From DALYJJ01 sp031969915 (lineage in GTDB: Bacteria; Acidobacteriota; Terriglobia; Bryobacterales; Bryobacteraceae): a stretch of DNA of 28,686 nucleotides. The stretch spans positions 1 to 28,686 of the forward strand of contig DALYJJ010000080.1 in NCBI GenBank assembly GCA_031969915.1, given 5' to 3'. Both the position numbers and the translations under genes were made by a program. Below, piece after piece: positions 14,778 through 22,315 of this stretch; position 1 is the stretch's first letter, and each line of letters starts with the position of its first letter. The notes beneath the pieces are model-generated. The model saw only the letters and a program-made list of their open reading frames with translations, was not told the DNA's origin and made no database searches.

Positions 14778-14783
14778 ACTATA
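14778..14783 (-). promoter_or_regulatory. Candidate -10 box of nuoA
   Basis: TATAGT on the minus strand (five of six consensus bases) in the 21-base gap behind the oxidoreductase gene, ending six bases before the nuoA ATG. This is the same geometry as at the SIMPL gene. It suggests an own, nearly leaderless transcript for nuoA-alaX. Confidence 0.4.
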
Positions 14784-14792
14784 TCACGGGCG

Positions 14793-16079
14793 TCAGGCCA
14801 ATCCCCACTTCTTGCGCGGCTCGCGGCGAAGCAGCGCGGTGGCCTCGCGGTCGCCCGTGAAGATCTCCCGCGAGGCGTCCCAACGGAGCTTGCGGCCGGT
14901 CTTGAACGCGATGTTGCCGAGGTGCGCGATGGCCGAGGCCCGATGCCCTTCCTCAATCGTCAACGGGGGCCCCTTCCGGGAGCGCACGCACTCGACGAAG
15001 GCCCGCGCGTGCAGGGCGGTGGCGTCGGCGGCGGGCTTGGAAACGCGCTCCAGCGGGCTGCCCGGCGCGGGGTAAATCTCATAGCCGATGCGATCGCACA
15101 GCACCGTGCCCAAGGTGCCGTAATAGGCCTCGCCGTGCGGCCGGTCCTCCGCGCCGCGCGCGTTGTAGTAGCGCATGCCCGCCGTTCGCCCCCCGGTGCC
15201 GTGACCGTTGACGTTCGACGCCTCATAGCTCAGCACAAAGCTCGGGTATTCATAGGTGACCTGCAAGGTGTCCGGCATCTCGCCGGCGTCATTCAGCACG
15301 AACCGTCCGCCCGCGGCCGAGACCGCGGCCGGCGTCTCCTCACCCATGATCTGGTGCACCGTGTCGAAGCGGTGGATGCCGTAATCGGTGATGGTTCCGC
15401 CCGCGTAATCCCAAAACCAGCGGTAGGTGGGCCCCAGCCGCAGCGGATTGAACGAACGCAGCGGTGCGGGGCCGCAGTACATGTCCCAATCGACCTCCGC
15501 CGGCGCCGGTCCATCCGGCTCGCGGCCAATGCCCGCGGGCAGCAGGCTCGAGTAGTTCCAAACGCGCACGAACTTGACCTGCCCCAGGCGGCCGCCCCGG
15601 ATCAGTTCCTGCAGCTCCCGATAGTGCGGTGCGGAGCGCTGCTGGGTGCCCACCTGCACGATGCGGCGCGTGCGCTTCGCCGCCTCCACCACGGCCCGGC
15701 CCTCGGCGACGTTGTGGGCCAGCGGTTTCTCGACATAGACGTCCTTGCCCGCCTCACAGGCGAGGATCGCCGGTAGGGCGTGCCAGTGATCCGGAGTCGC
15801 CACCACCACGGCGTCCAACGGTTTGTGCTCCAGCAGCTTCCGGAAATCGCTGAAGGCCGCCGCTCCTTCGCCCGCCCACGCCTGGCCCGCCTCCCGCTTG
15901 CTGCCCCACACGTCGCAGACCGCGCTCACCGTGGCGCCCGCCTGCCGCATGAAGTTGGTGACATAGCGCCCGCGTCCGCCGCAGCCGATCAGGCCCACGT
16001 GGACACGGTCATTGGCTCCCAGGATGCGTGACGCGGACAACGCCGAGGAAACTCCCAGTAGGACATCCCGTCTCTGCAT
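14793..16079 (-). CDS. Gfo/Idh/MocA-family oxidoreductase with Tat-type signal
   Basis: NAD(P)-dependent sugar or cyclitol oxidoreductase of 428 aa. The N terminus (MQRRDVLLGVSSALSASRIL) has a twin-arginine pair followed by a hydrophobic stretch, as in many exported acidobacterial and planctomycete members. The Rossmann motif is VGLIGCGGRGR (28-38), the EKP motif with the conserved lysine is at 117-119, and the catalytic block contains GTITDYGIHRFD. The C-terminal half forms the substrate-binding sheet. The substrate is unknown. The start at 16079 lies only 27 bases from the 16107 start of the divergent CRTAC1-like gene. Reading further upstream in the same frame is antisense to that gene and not real. 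Confidence 0.93.
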   Translation of the reverse strand: MQRRDVLLGVSSALSASRILGANDRVHVGLIGCGGRGRYVTNFMRQAGATVSAVCDVWGSKREAGQAWAGEGAAAFSDFRKLLEHKPLDAVVVATPDHWHALPAILACEAGKDVYVEKPLAHNVAEGRAVVEAAKRTRRIVQVGTQQRSAPHYRELQELIRGGRLGQVKFVRVWNYSSLLPAGIGREPDGPAPAEVDWDMYCGPAPLRSFNPLRLGPTYRWFWDYAGGTITDYGIHRFDTVHQIMGEETPAAVSAAGGRFVLNDAGEMPDTLQVTYEYPSFVLSYEASNVNGHGTGGRTAGMRYYNARGAEDRPHGEAYYGTLGTVLCDRIGYEIYPAPGSPLERVSKPAADATALHARAFVECVRSRKGPPLTIEEGHRASAIAHLGNIAFKTGRKLRWDASREIFTGDREATALLRREPRKKWGLA

Positions 16080-16086
16080 GGGGTCG

Positions 16087-16096
16087 ATGGTACTAT
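16087..16096. promoter_or_regulatory. Candidate bidirectional -10 element with GTAC core
   Basis: ATGGTACTAT is nearly its own reverse complement. On the plus strand TACTAT (16091-16096) lies ten bases before the ATG at 16107. On the minus strand TACCAT (16092-16087) lies seven bases before the ATG at 16079. Each matches the -10 consensus at four of six positions, and they share the central TA. Confidence 0.4.
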
Positions 16097-16106
16097 GGCT
16101 GCGGCT

Positions 16107-17732
16107 ATGACGCCCAAGATGGCGTGCACTTTTTTCGCGCTGGCGCTCGCCGCAGCGGGCCCGCGCGCGGTCTTCCGCGATGCCACCGATGCTTCCGGCA
16201 TCGCCTTCATCCTCCGCAACGCCGCCACGCCCGAGCGGCACCAGATCGAAACCATGCTCGGCGGCGTGGCCGCCTTCGATTGCGATAACGACGCGCGGCC
16301 CGATCTCTATTTCACGAACGGCGCGCGCCAGCCGCAACTCGACAAAGCCACTCCGGACTTCTACAACCGGCTCTACCGCAATAAGGATGGCGCCACTTTC
16401 GAAGACATCACCGATCGCGCGGGCGTCCGCGGTGAAGGGTACTCCATGGCCGCCGCCACCGCCGATTTCGACAACGACGGGTTCGCCGATCTCTTCGTGG
16501 CCGGCGTGAACCGCAACATCCTCTATCGCAACAAAGGCGGATGTGTGTTCGAGGACGTCACCGAAAAGGCCGGCCTCGCGGCTCCGGCTCCCCAGCCCTG
16601 GGCCGTGGCCGCCGCCTGGTTCGATTACAACCTGGATGGCCGCCTGGACCTCTTTCTGGTCCACTACACGAAGTGGGACCCGAAGACCGAACCGTTCTGC
16701 GGGGATACGCGCGGCGCCTACCGGACGTACTGCCATCCCAAGTACTACGAAGGACTTCCCAATCGCCTCTACCGTAACGAGGGCGGCGGCCGGTTCACCG
16801 ATGTCTCCGCCGCGTCCCGCATCGGCAAACACATCGGCAAGGGCATGGGCGTGGCCGTGTCCGACTACGATGGCGACGGCGACCCCGACGTCTTCGTCGC
16901 CAATGACGCCGTCCCGAACTTCCTGTTTCGCAACGAAGGCGACGGCACGTTCCAGGAGGTCGCCCTGGAAGCCGGCGTCGCCTTCAACGACGACGGGCGC
17001 GCGCTGTCCTCGATGGGCGTGGACTTCCGCGACATTGACAACGACGGCCGCGACGACCTGGTGATCACCGCCCTCTCCAATGAGACCTTTCCGCTGTTCC
17101 GCAATGCCGGGAAAGGCCTCTTCACGGACATTACCTACCCGAGCCGCATGGGCGCTCTTTCGCTTCCCCTCAGCGGCTGGGGCGTGGGCGTGATCGACGT
17201 GGACAACGACGGGTGGAAAGACATTCTGACCGCCAACGCCGACGTGAACGACAACACCGAGGTGTTTTCCAGCCGCAAGAGCCGCCTGCCTCTGGCTGTG
17301 TTCCTGAATGGACCCGGCGGGGCCTTCACCATGGAAACGATGGGAACGCCTGCCCTCCACCGGGGCGCCGCCTTCGCCGACTTCAACGGCGACGGGCGCA
17401 TGGATGTGGCCGTCTCCCGGATCAACGCCCGCGCGGCGCTGCTGCTGAACGAATCCGGCGCGGGGAACCGGTGGCTGAAGGTGCGGCTGACCGGGCGCAC
17501 AGCGAACCGCGACGGGATCGGCGCCAGGCTCAAACTCACCCTCGACGACGGGCGGACACTCTTCAACCACGTGACCACGGCCTCGGGGTACGCCAGTTCG
17601 AGCGATCGGGTGGTGCACTTCGGGTTGGGCGCGGCGAAACCGGTGGAGCTGCAAATCACCTGGCCGGGCGGGCGCGTACAGAAACTCGCCGAGCCCGCCG
17701 CCGGCCGGCTTCTGGACATCGAAGAGCAGTGA
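16107..17732 (+). CDS. CRTAC1-like secreted protein with FG-GAP repeats and ASPIC/UnbV domain
   Basis: Exported beta-propeller-type protein of 541 aa. A hydrophobic leader (MTPKMACTFFALALAAAG) precedes seven calcium-loop repeats of the DxDxDGxxD type: DCDNDARPD, DFDNDGFAD, DYNLDGRLD, DYDGDGDPD, DIDNDGRDD, DVDNDGWKD and DFNGDGRMD. Between them recur LYRN and LFRN strands. The last ~80 residues form an ASPIC/UnbV domain (RDGIGARLKLTLDDGRTLFN, SSDRVVHFGLG, LQITWPGGRVQKL). Such proteins are greatly expanded in Solibacter-like acidobacteria; roles in adhesion or polymer binding are presumed, not shown. The start at 16107 gives the cleanest signal peptide; an ATG at 16095 adds four residues. No ribosome site precedes either. 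Confidence 0.93.
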   Translation: MTPKMACTFFALALAAAGPRAVFRDATDASGIAFILRNAATPERHQIETMLGGVAAFDCDNDARPDLYFTNGARQPQLDKATPDFYNRLYRNKDGATFEDITDRAGVRGEGYSMAAATADFDNDGFADLFVAGVNRNILYRNKGGCVFEDVTEKAGLAAPAPQPWAVAAAWFDYNLDGRLDLFLVHYTKWDPKTEPFCGDTRGAYRTYCHPKYYEGLPNRLYRNEGGGRFTDVSAASRIGKHIGKGMGVAVSDYDGDGDPDVFVANDAVPNFLFRNEGDGTFQEVALEAGVAFNDDGRALSSMGVDFRDIDNDGRDDLVITALSNETFPLFRNAGKGLFTDITYPSRMGALSLPLSGWGVGVIDVDNDGWKDILTANADVNDNTEVFSSRKSRLPLAVFLNGPGGAFTMETMGTPALHRGAAFADFNGDGRMDVAVSRINARAALLLNESGAGNRWLKVRLTGRTANRDGIGARLKLTLDDGRTLFNHVTTASGYASSSDRVVHFGLGAAKPVELQITWPGGRVQKLAEPAAGRLLDIEEQ

Positions 17733-17842
17733 CGCGATCGCGCCTCGTCCGTCCAGACTGCCGGCGCTAGCACGGACCACTGACGGTACTAAGGCGATAC
17801 CCCTACTTCAGCCCGGTGCGGTTTTTGCCGATAGAACACTCG

Positions 17843-20248
17843 ATGAACCGTGCCGCCATCCTCCTCGCTTTTGCGCTGGTGCCCGCGATCGGGCGCGCGC
17901 AGGATCGCATCGTCAGCCTGCGGGTCTACACCACCATCCCGGGCGCGGCCTTCTATGTCGATGGACAGATGCACCGCACCACGGCCAGCTTTCTGTGGCC
18001 CGAGGGGTCGAAGCATGAGATCCGCGCGGCGTTGAATCTCTGCGACGATCCGAATCTGGGCCCTTGCTACACCTTCCAGAGTTGGCGGGAAAACACCGGC
18101 AAATTGACCGCCGCACAGGACGCCACACAGATTGTCACGGCGCATCGCGACGTGCAGTGGTATGAGGCGTCGTTCCAGGCCAACGTGTTGGTCCGCCTGG
18201 AGTTCAACGGGATTCCGCCTGCGCCGTCCGGGGCCCCCATCACCTGCAGCGGTGCGCCCGGGATGCCGCCTACGGTGGAGGGCTACCCCGCGGGCACGAT
18301 TCCCGGCGGCGTGCGCACCACCGGTTGCGGCATCCTGCCGGGATGCTCGCTTTCGAGCGTTCAGGGCTTCTGCGCTCGCGGGAGCGTGATTTCGGCGAGC
18401 GCGTTTCCGTACCCGGGCTACGTCTTCGGAGGATGGATTGCCCCAGGCGGCAACCCGTCGTTTCTCACCGCCAGCGTGACCGTGAACGGCCCCACTACCA
18501 TCCGCGGCAGCTTCCTGCCGGCGCGCCGGGTCATTTTCCGAACCGATCCGCCGAACCTTCGGATCTTCGTCAACAGGTCGCCCATCGCTACGGAGGACGT
18601 CACCATTCCTTGCATGCCCGAGGCGCAACTCTGCACCGGTCACATGGACTTTCTGCCGGGCTCCAAGCTGCTGTTGGCCGCCCCGGATGTGCAGTTGGAC
18701 CGGGTGGGCGTGCCCTGGGTGCTGCAAGCGTTTGACACGGGTGGGGGCCAGAACTCGACCGTCACGCTGAACGGCGTGCCCGGGCAGGACGTGATTGTCG
18801 CCAAGTTCGGCCGCGGCGTGGGGGCGTCCTTTTCCACCAACCCGCCGGGCCTCAAGGTCAATATCAACGGCCGCGATAACTGGCCTTCCTACAGCTTCTT
18901 CTGGGGCGTCGGCTCCCGAAACCAGATCTCGGCTCCGATGGAGCAAACCGATTCCAAGGGCCGCAAGTACGTGTTCACCGGTTGGTCGAACGGCGGACCC
19001 TCATCGCAGGAGATCGTGCCCACCGAGCTTGATCTGGAGCGCGGCGGTATCGCTCTCGCCGCGAACTACCAGGTGCAGGGCCAGGTGACCATTCGCAGTA
19101 CGCATCCGGTAGTCATCGGCGTGAATGGAGTGGATTGCCCCACGCCGTGCACGGTCCACCGGAACGCAGGGTCGGAAGTCTTCCTGGCGGCTCCCACTTC
19201 GGTGTCCTTGAACGACGAAACCCGAGCCGACTTCGCGGGTTGGGCCGATGGCGGCGATGCCGGCCGGACGTTCGTTTTCGACGGGGAGTCCCAGAATCTC
19301 CAGGTGACCTACAGCACGATGTACAAGCTGCACCTGGCTTCGGATCCCGCCGGCAGTGTCGACTTCCAGACTCTGCCACCCACGCCGGATGGCTACTTTG
19401 CGGCCGGCTCGGAGGTGGTCCTGACCGCCGAGGCGCGCCCCGGCTTCCGCTTCCGCCGGTGGGCCGGCGATCTGTCGGGCGTCTTCCCAGGCAGCACGTT
19501 CGCGCTCAACCGGCCAGTACGCGCGATCGCGCAGGCGGACCGCGTTCCCCACATCAGCAAGGCGGGAGTCCGGAACTCCGCCGCGCAGACCCCGGACGCC
19601 TTGGTGGCTCCCGGTTCGCTCGTCTCCATCTTCGGCGAAAGCCTATCGTCGGATACGGTAGCCGGTCCGTCCAATCCCCTGGCGCAGACCCTGGACGGCG
19701 TCACCGTGCGCCTCGACTCTCGGATTCTGCCCTTGCTGTTCGTGTCGCCTCAGCAGATCAACGCCCAGCTCCCGTCGGAACTGCCCGAAGGGGCCTATAA
19801 GCTGACCATTCGAACCTCGGCGGGCGAAGAAGCGAAAGCGGAAGTCACCGTGGCGCCGAATGCGCCCGGCGTGTTCCTGCGCCCGGTCGGCGATCAGCCG
19901 TTTGTCCTCGCCACCCGTGCGGGCGACGCTCCGGTTACCGCGGAAGCACCTGCCCGGCGGGGCGAACTGATCACCATCTACGGGACCGGCTTCGGCCCCT
20001 ATGAACGGCCGGTTCCCGACGGCTTCGCCACTCCCGGCTCGCCCGACTACCCGCTCGTCGACAAGCTGGAAGTGGTTCTCGGCGAACAGGTTTGGACCCC
20101 GGAGTGGTCCGGCGCCGCGCCCGGCCAGGTGGGAATCGCGATCACTCGCGTGCGCGTGCCGGAAGACGCGCCGAGCGGGCAGCCACTCTTGCTGACCATT
20201 CGCGTCAAGGGCCGGTCGAGCAACCAGTTCCTCCTGCCCGTGGAGTAA
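17843..20248 (+). CDS. Secreted repeat protein with TIGR03437-type C-terminal domain
   Basis: Exported protein of 801 aa. The signal peptide is MNRAAILLAFALVPAIGRAQ; the ATG at 17843 is chosen over an upstream GTG (17816) because it starts exactly at the leader. The middle holds several divergent repeats of the bacterial 'GxxFxxW' type (GYVFGGWIAPGG, KYVFTGWSNGG, ADFAGWADGGD, GFRFRRWAGDLSG), each next to short beta-strands with NPPG/DPPN/DPAG turns. From about residue 570 comes a TIGR03437-type domain: VRNSAAQTPDALVAPGSLVS, FVSPQQINAQLP, VAPNAPGVF, YGTGFG and VGIAITRVRVP. This C-terminal domain is a hallmark of Solibacter-like genomes and probably an outer-surface anchor or sorting module. 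No promoter is clear in the 110-base gap before it, which holds only the palindrome CGCGATCGCG (17733-17742). Confidence 0.92.
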   Translation: MNRAAILLAFALVPAIGRAQDRIVSLRVYTTIPGAAFYVDGQMHRTTASFLWPEGSKHEIRAALNLCDDPNLGPCYTFQSWRENTGKLTAAQDATQIVTAHRDVQWYEASFQANVLVRLEFNGIPPAPSGAPITCSGAPGMPPTVEGYPAGTIPGGVRTTGCGILPGCSLSSVQGFCARGSVISASAFPYPGYVFGGWIAPGGNPSFLTASVTVNGPTTIRGSFLPARRVIFRTDPPNLRIFVNRSPIATEDVTIPCMPEAQLCTGHMDFLPGSKLLLAAPDVQLDRVGVPWVLQAFDTGGGQNSTVTLNGVPGQDVIVAKFGRGVGASFSTNPPGLKVNINGRDNWPSYSFFWGVGSRNQISAPMEQTDSKGRKYVFTGWSNGGPSSQEIVPTELDLERGGIALAANYQVQGQVTIRSTHPVVIGVNGVDCPTPCTVHRNAGSEVFLAAPTSVSLNDETRADFAGWADGGDAGRTFVFDGESQNLQVTYSTMYKLHLASDPAGSVDFQTLPPTPDGYFAAGSEVVLTAEARPGFRFRRWAGDLSGVFPGSTFALNRPVRAIAQADRVPHISKAGVRNSAAQTPDALVAPGSLVSIFGESLSSDTVAGPSNPLAQTLDGVTVRLDSRILPLLFVSPQQINAQLPSELPEGAYKLTIRTSAGEEAKAEVTVAPNAPGVFLRPVGDQPFVLATRAGDAPVTAEAPARRGELITIYGTGFGPYERPVPDGFATPGSPDYPLVDKLEVVLGEQVWTPEWSGAAPGQVGIAITRVRVPEDAPSGQPLLLTIRVKGRSSNQFLLPVE

Positions 20249-20288
20249 ATCGGGCGCGGAGCGCAAGCGGGGTTGAAACCGTAACTCC

Positions 20289-20318
20289 TTGACATGCGTC
20301 GCAAGAACGGGCCACCAT
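20289..20318 (+). promoter_or_regulatory. Candidate promoter of the FecR-domain gene
   Basis: A perfect -35 hexamer TTGACA (20289-20294) is followed at 18 bases by CACCAT (20313-20318), a weak -10 (three of six). The start site would fall near the ribosome site of the next gene. The -35 is striking; the -10 is doubtful. Confidence 0.35.
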
Positions 20319-20323
20319 GACCC

Positions 20324-20329
20324 AGGAGG
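20324..20329 (+). promoter_or_regulatory. Shine-Dalgarno site selecting a GTG start
   Basis: AGGAGG five bases before the GTG at 20335. The in-frame ATG at 20317 lies upstream of this site and cannot use it, so the GTG is the real start and gives a clean signal peptide. Confidence 0.75.
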
Positions 20330-20334
20330 CATCC

Positions 20335-21366
20335 GTGAAACGCTCTGCCCTTGCCGCCGTCGCCCTTGTGGCGCTGAGCACTGCCGCACTTGAGGCGCAG
20401 ACCATCGTCTCCGCCCGTTCAGGCTTGATTCACTACGTCGAGGGTGAGGCCTACCTTGACGACGAGGCGATCGATCCCAAGCCGGGAGAGTTCCCGCAAG
20501 TGAAAGAGCAGAGCGTATTTCGCACCGGTGAAGGCCGGGCCGAGATCCTCCTCAACACGGGAGTCATCCTTCGCATCGGAGAAGAAAGCTCGTTCCGAAT
20601 GGTGTCCAGCCGCCTGGCCGATACCCGGATCGAGATCCTCGGCGGCAGCGCGCTCGTTGAGGCCGCGGAGATCCTCGAAGGGAACTCCGTCGTGTTGATC
20701 GCCTCCGGCAGCGAAGTCGCGCTGCGCAAGCGCGGGCTCTACCGCATTGATTTCGACCCCGTCCGGTTGCGCGTCTACGATGGTGAGGCGGGCGTCAATA
20801 TGGCCGGCCAGGTGTATCTGGTAAAGGACGGCCGCATCATGAACCTCGACGGCAAGGACGGCCTGATCGCGAAGTTCGACAATAAGATGACCGATTCCCT
20901 GTACCGTTGGGGCAAGTCGCGCGCGGGCTACATCGCGATGGCGAACGCCGCCTCCGCGCGCACGCTCAACAACTCCGGCTCCTCGTGGCGAAGGAGCGGC
21001 TGGCAGTGGAATCCGCTCTACGGGATGTTCACGTTCATTCCCGGCAACGGCATCATCAACAGCCCGTTCGGCTTCCTCTACTTTTCGCCGGACGCGATTT
21101 GGGCTTACTACAATCCGCCCATCTACGCCGGCGGCGGCGGTGGTGGCGGCGCCTGGGCCAGCGGCGCCGGCGGCGGTGGCGGCGGCTACATCGGACCGCG
21201 CGGCGGCGGTTACTCGGGTGGCAGCAGCAGCGGCTACTCCGGCGGCGGGTATTCCTCCTCCAGTGCCGCGAGCAGCGGCTCGGTCGGCGGTGGCTCCACC
21301 GGCGGCCGCGGCGGCGGTGGCGAAGGCGGCCGGGGCTCCTCAGCCGGCGGCGGGGCCGGACGCTGA
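20335..21366 (+). CDS. Exported FecR-domain protein with glycine/serine/tyrosine-rich tail
   Basis: Protein of 343 aa starting at GTG with a signal peptide (MKRSALAAVALVALSTAALEAQ). Residues about 25-190 form a FecR-like beta-domain (GLIHYVEGEAYLD, FRTGEGRAEILLNTGVILRIG, SRLADTRIEILGGSALVEAAE, RVYDGEAGVN). In classical FecR this domain passes signals from an outer-membrane receptor; here no sigma factor or TonB receptor is near, so it probably has a structural or surface role. Residues 190-265 are aromatic and Asn-rich (WQWNPLYGMFTFIPGNG). The last ~78 residues are low complexity, mostly Gly with Ser, Tyr and Ala. The next gene begins five bases after the stop, suggesting co-transcription. 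Confidence 0.9.
   Translation: MKRSALAAVALVALSTAALEAQTIVSARSGLIHYVEGEAYLDDEAIDPKPGEFPQVKEQSVFRTGEGRAEILLNTGVILRIGEESSFRMVSSRLADTRIEILGGSALVEAAEILEGNSVVLIASGSEVALRKRGLYRIDFDPVRLRVYDGEAGVNMAGQVYLVKDGRIMNLDGKDGLIAKFDNKMTDSLYRWGKSRAGYIAMANAASARTLNNSGSSWRRSGWQWNPLYGMFTFIPGNGIINSPFGFLYFSPDAIWAYYNPPIYAGGGGGGGAWASGAGGGGGGYIGPRGGGYSGGSSSGYSGGGYSSSSAASSGSVGGGSTGGRGGGGEGGRGSSAGGGAGR
21129..21363 (+). repeat. Low-complexity GGC/GGT coding tract
   Basis: Irregular glycine-codon repeats (GGCGGCGGCGG and variants) encoding the Gly-rich tail of the FecR-domain protein. No fixed period beyond three bases is seen. Such a tract can vary in length by replication slippage. Confidence 0.8.
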
Positions 21367-21371
21367 TCCGC

Positions 21372-22283
21372 GTGCGTTTCCTGGCAACCGCCCTTCTGGC
21401 GGCAACGTGCTGTGCGCTCGCCCAGCAGCCCGGTACTCGGGTTCTGCTCGACGCCCACAACTGCTATCCGTATGAAGGCCGATGGTCCGATCGCATGGAT
21501 CGGGCCTTGCGCCTGGGACTACCGATCGCCATCGAACAGGATCTCCACTGGCACGCCGGGCGCTCGGTCGTCGCCCACGACCCGCCGAAGACCACCGATC
21601 TGCCCGACCTGCGAAGCCACTTCTTCGAGCGCGTCCGCCCCCTGATTGAAAAGGCTCTGCGCGAGAACCAGAGCCAGACGTGGCCCCTGGTCGTCCTCAA
21701 CCTCGACTTCAAGACCAACGAGCCCGAACACCACGCCGCTGTCTGGCGCCTGCTCGGGGAGTACGAAGCCTGGCTAAGCACTGCCGCGCGAACCGCCGGC
21801 GGCCAACCCGAACCGATCGACTGGAAGCCGGTCCTGGTGCTCACCGGCAGTCCCGCCTCCCAGGAAGCAGCCTTCCATGACTCGGTCCCGGTCGGCGGCC
21901 GCCTCCGCCTGTTCGGCGCGGCACTCTCGGAAAAAGGCGCGCTGCCCGCCGCGGCCACCAACTACCGCCGCTGGTGGAACAACCCGTGGTCGGTCGTTGA
22001 AAAGGGCGGCCAACGGAAGGCCGGCCCGTGGACCGCAAGAGACGAACGCCGTCTCCACACGCTGGCCGCCCATGCCCACAGACAGGGTCTCTGGCTGCGT
22101 TTCTACACGTTGAACGGACACCCGATGGCCGATGCCGCCGCCCGGGGCTGGGGTGACGGCTACAACTTCGGTTCGCTCGCCGCGGCGCGCGCGCGTTGGC
22201 AGGCCGCGATTCGCGCCAAGGTCGATTTCATCGCCACCGATCAGTACGAGGAACTCGCCGCGGTGCTCGCCCAGCCGAAGTAG
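21372..22283 (+). CDS. Exported PI-PLC/GDPD-like phosphodiesterase
   Basis: Protein of 303 aa with an N-terminal signal sequence (MRFLATALLAATCCALAQ); the two cysteines do not form a canonical lipobox. The mature part resembles uncharacterised members of the PI-PLC/glycerophosphodiesterase TIM-barrel superfamily. H29 lies in LLDAHNC, E55 and D57 in IAIEQDLHWH, and H69-D70 in VVAHDP, matching the H...ExD...HD active-site order. Later come LVVLNLDFKTNE, LWLRFYTLNGH and the C-terminal IATDQYEEL strand. It probably cleaves a phosphodiester, such as a phospholipid head group, outside the cytoplasm; calcium or magnesium use is inferred. The start is a GTG at 21372, five bases after the FecR-domain gene, with no clear ribosome site, so translation is likely coupled. 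Confidence 0.8.
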   Translation: MRFLATALLAATCCALAQQPGTRVLLDAHNCYPYEGRWSDRMDRALRLGLPIAIEQDLHWHAGRSVVAHDPPKTTDLPDLRSHFFERVRPLIEKALRENQSQTWPLVVLNLDFKTNEPEHHAAVWRLLGEYEAWLSTAARTAGGQPEPIDWKPVLVLTGSPASQEAAFHDSVPVGGRLRLFGAALSEKGALPAAATNYRRWWNNPWSVVEKGGQRKAGPWTARDERRLHTLAAHAHRQGLWLRFYTLNGHPMADAAARGWGDGYNFGSLAAARARWQAAIRAKVDFIATDQYEELAAVLAQPK

Positions 22284-22292
22284 ACCGGCGGG

Positions 22293-22315
22293 CTACTCCA
22301 CCACGTCTACTCCAC
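22293..22315 (-). repeat. Short tandem duplication at the hpt stop codon
   Basis: CTACTCCAC occurs at 22293-22301 and again at 22307-22315, a 14-base period with 12 of 14 positions alike. It duplicates the last codons and the stop of hpt. It is probably a small slippage event without function. Confidence 0.6.

Noticed and set aside
17733..17742. CGCGATCGCG as a terminator after the CRTAC1-like gene
   Set aside because: A fully palindromic 10-mer has no loop and no T-run; likely a chance or species-biased palindrome.
14793..17780. A 995-aa fusion extending the oxidoreductase upstream through the CRTAC1 region
   Set aside because: The upstream part is antisense to seven FG-GAP repeats; the true start at 16079 gives a Tat-type signal peptide.
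22293..22315. Terminator or regulatory repeat at the hpt stop
   Set aside because: It is a direct, not inverted, repeat of 14-base period and forms no stable hairpin; slippage is sufficient.
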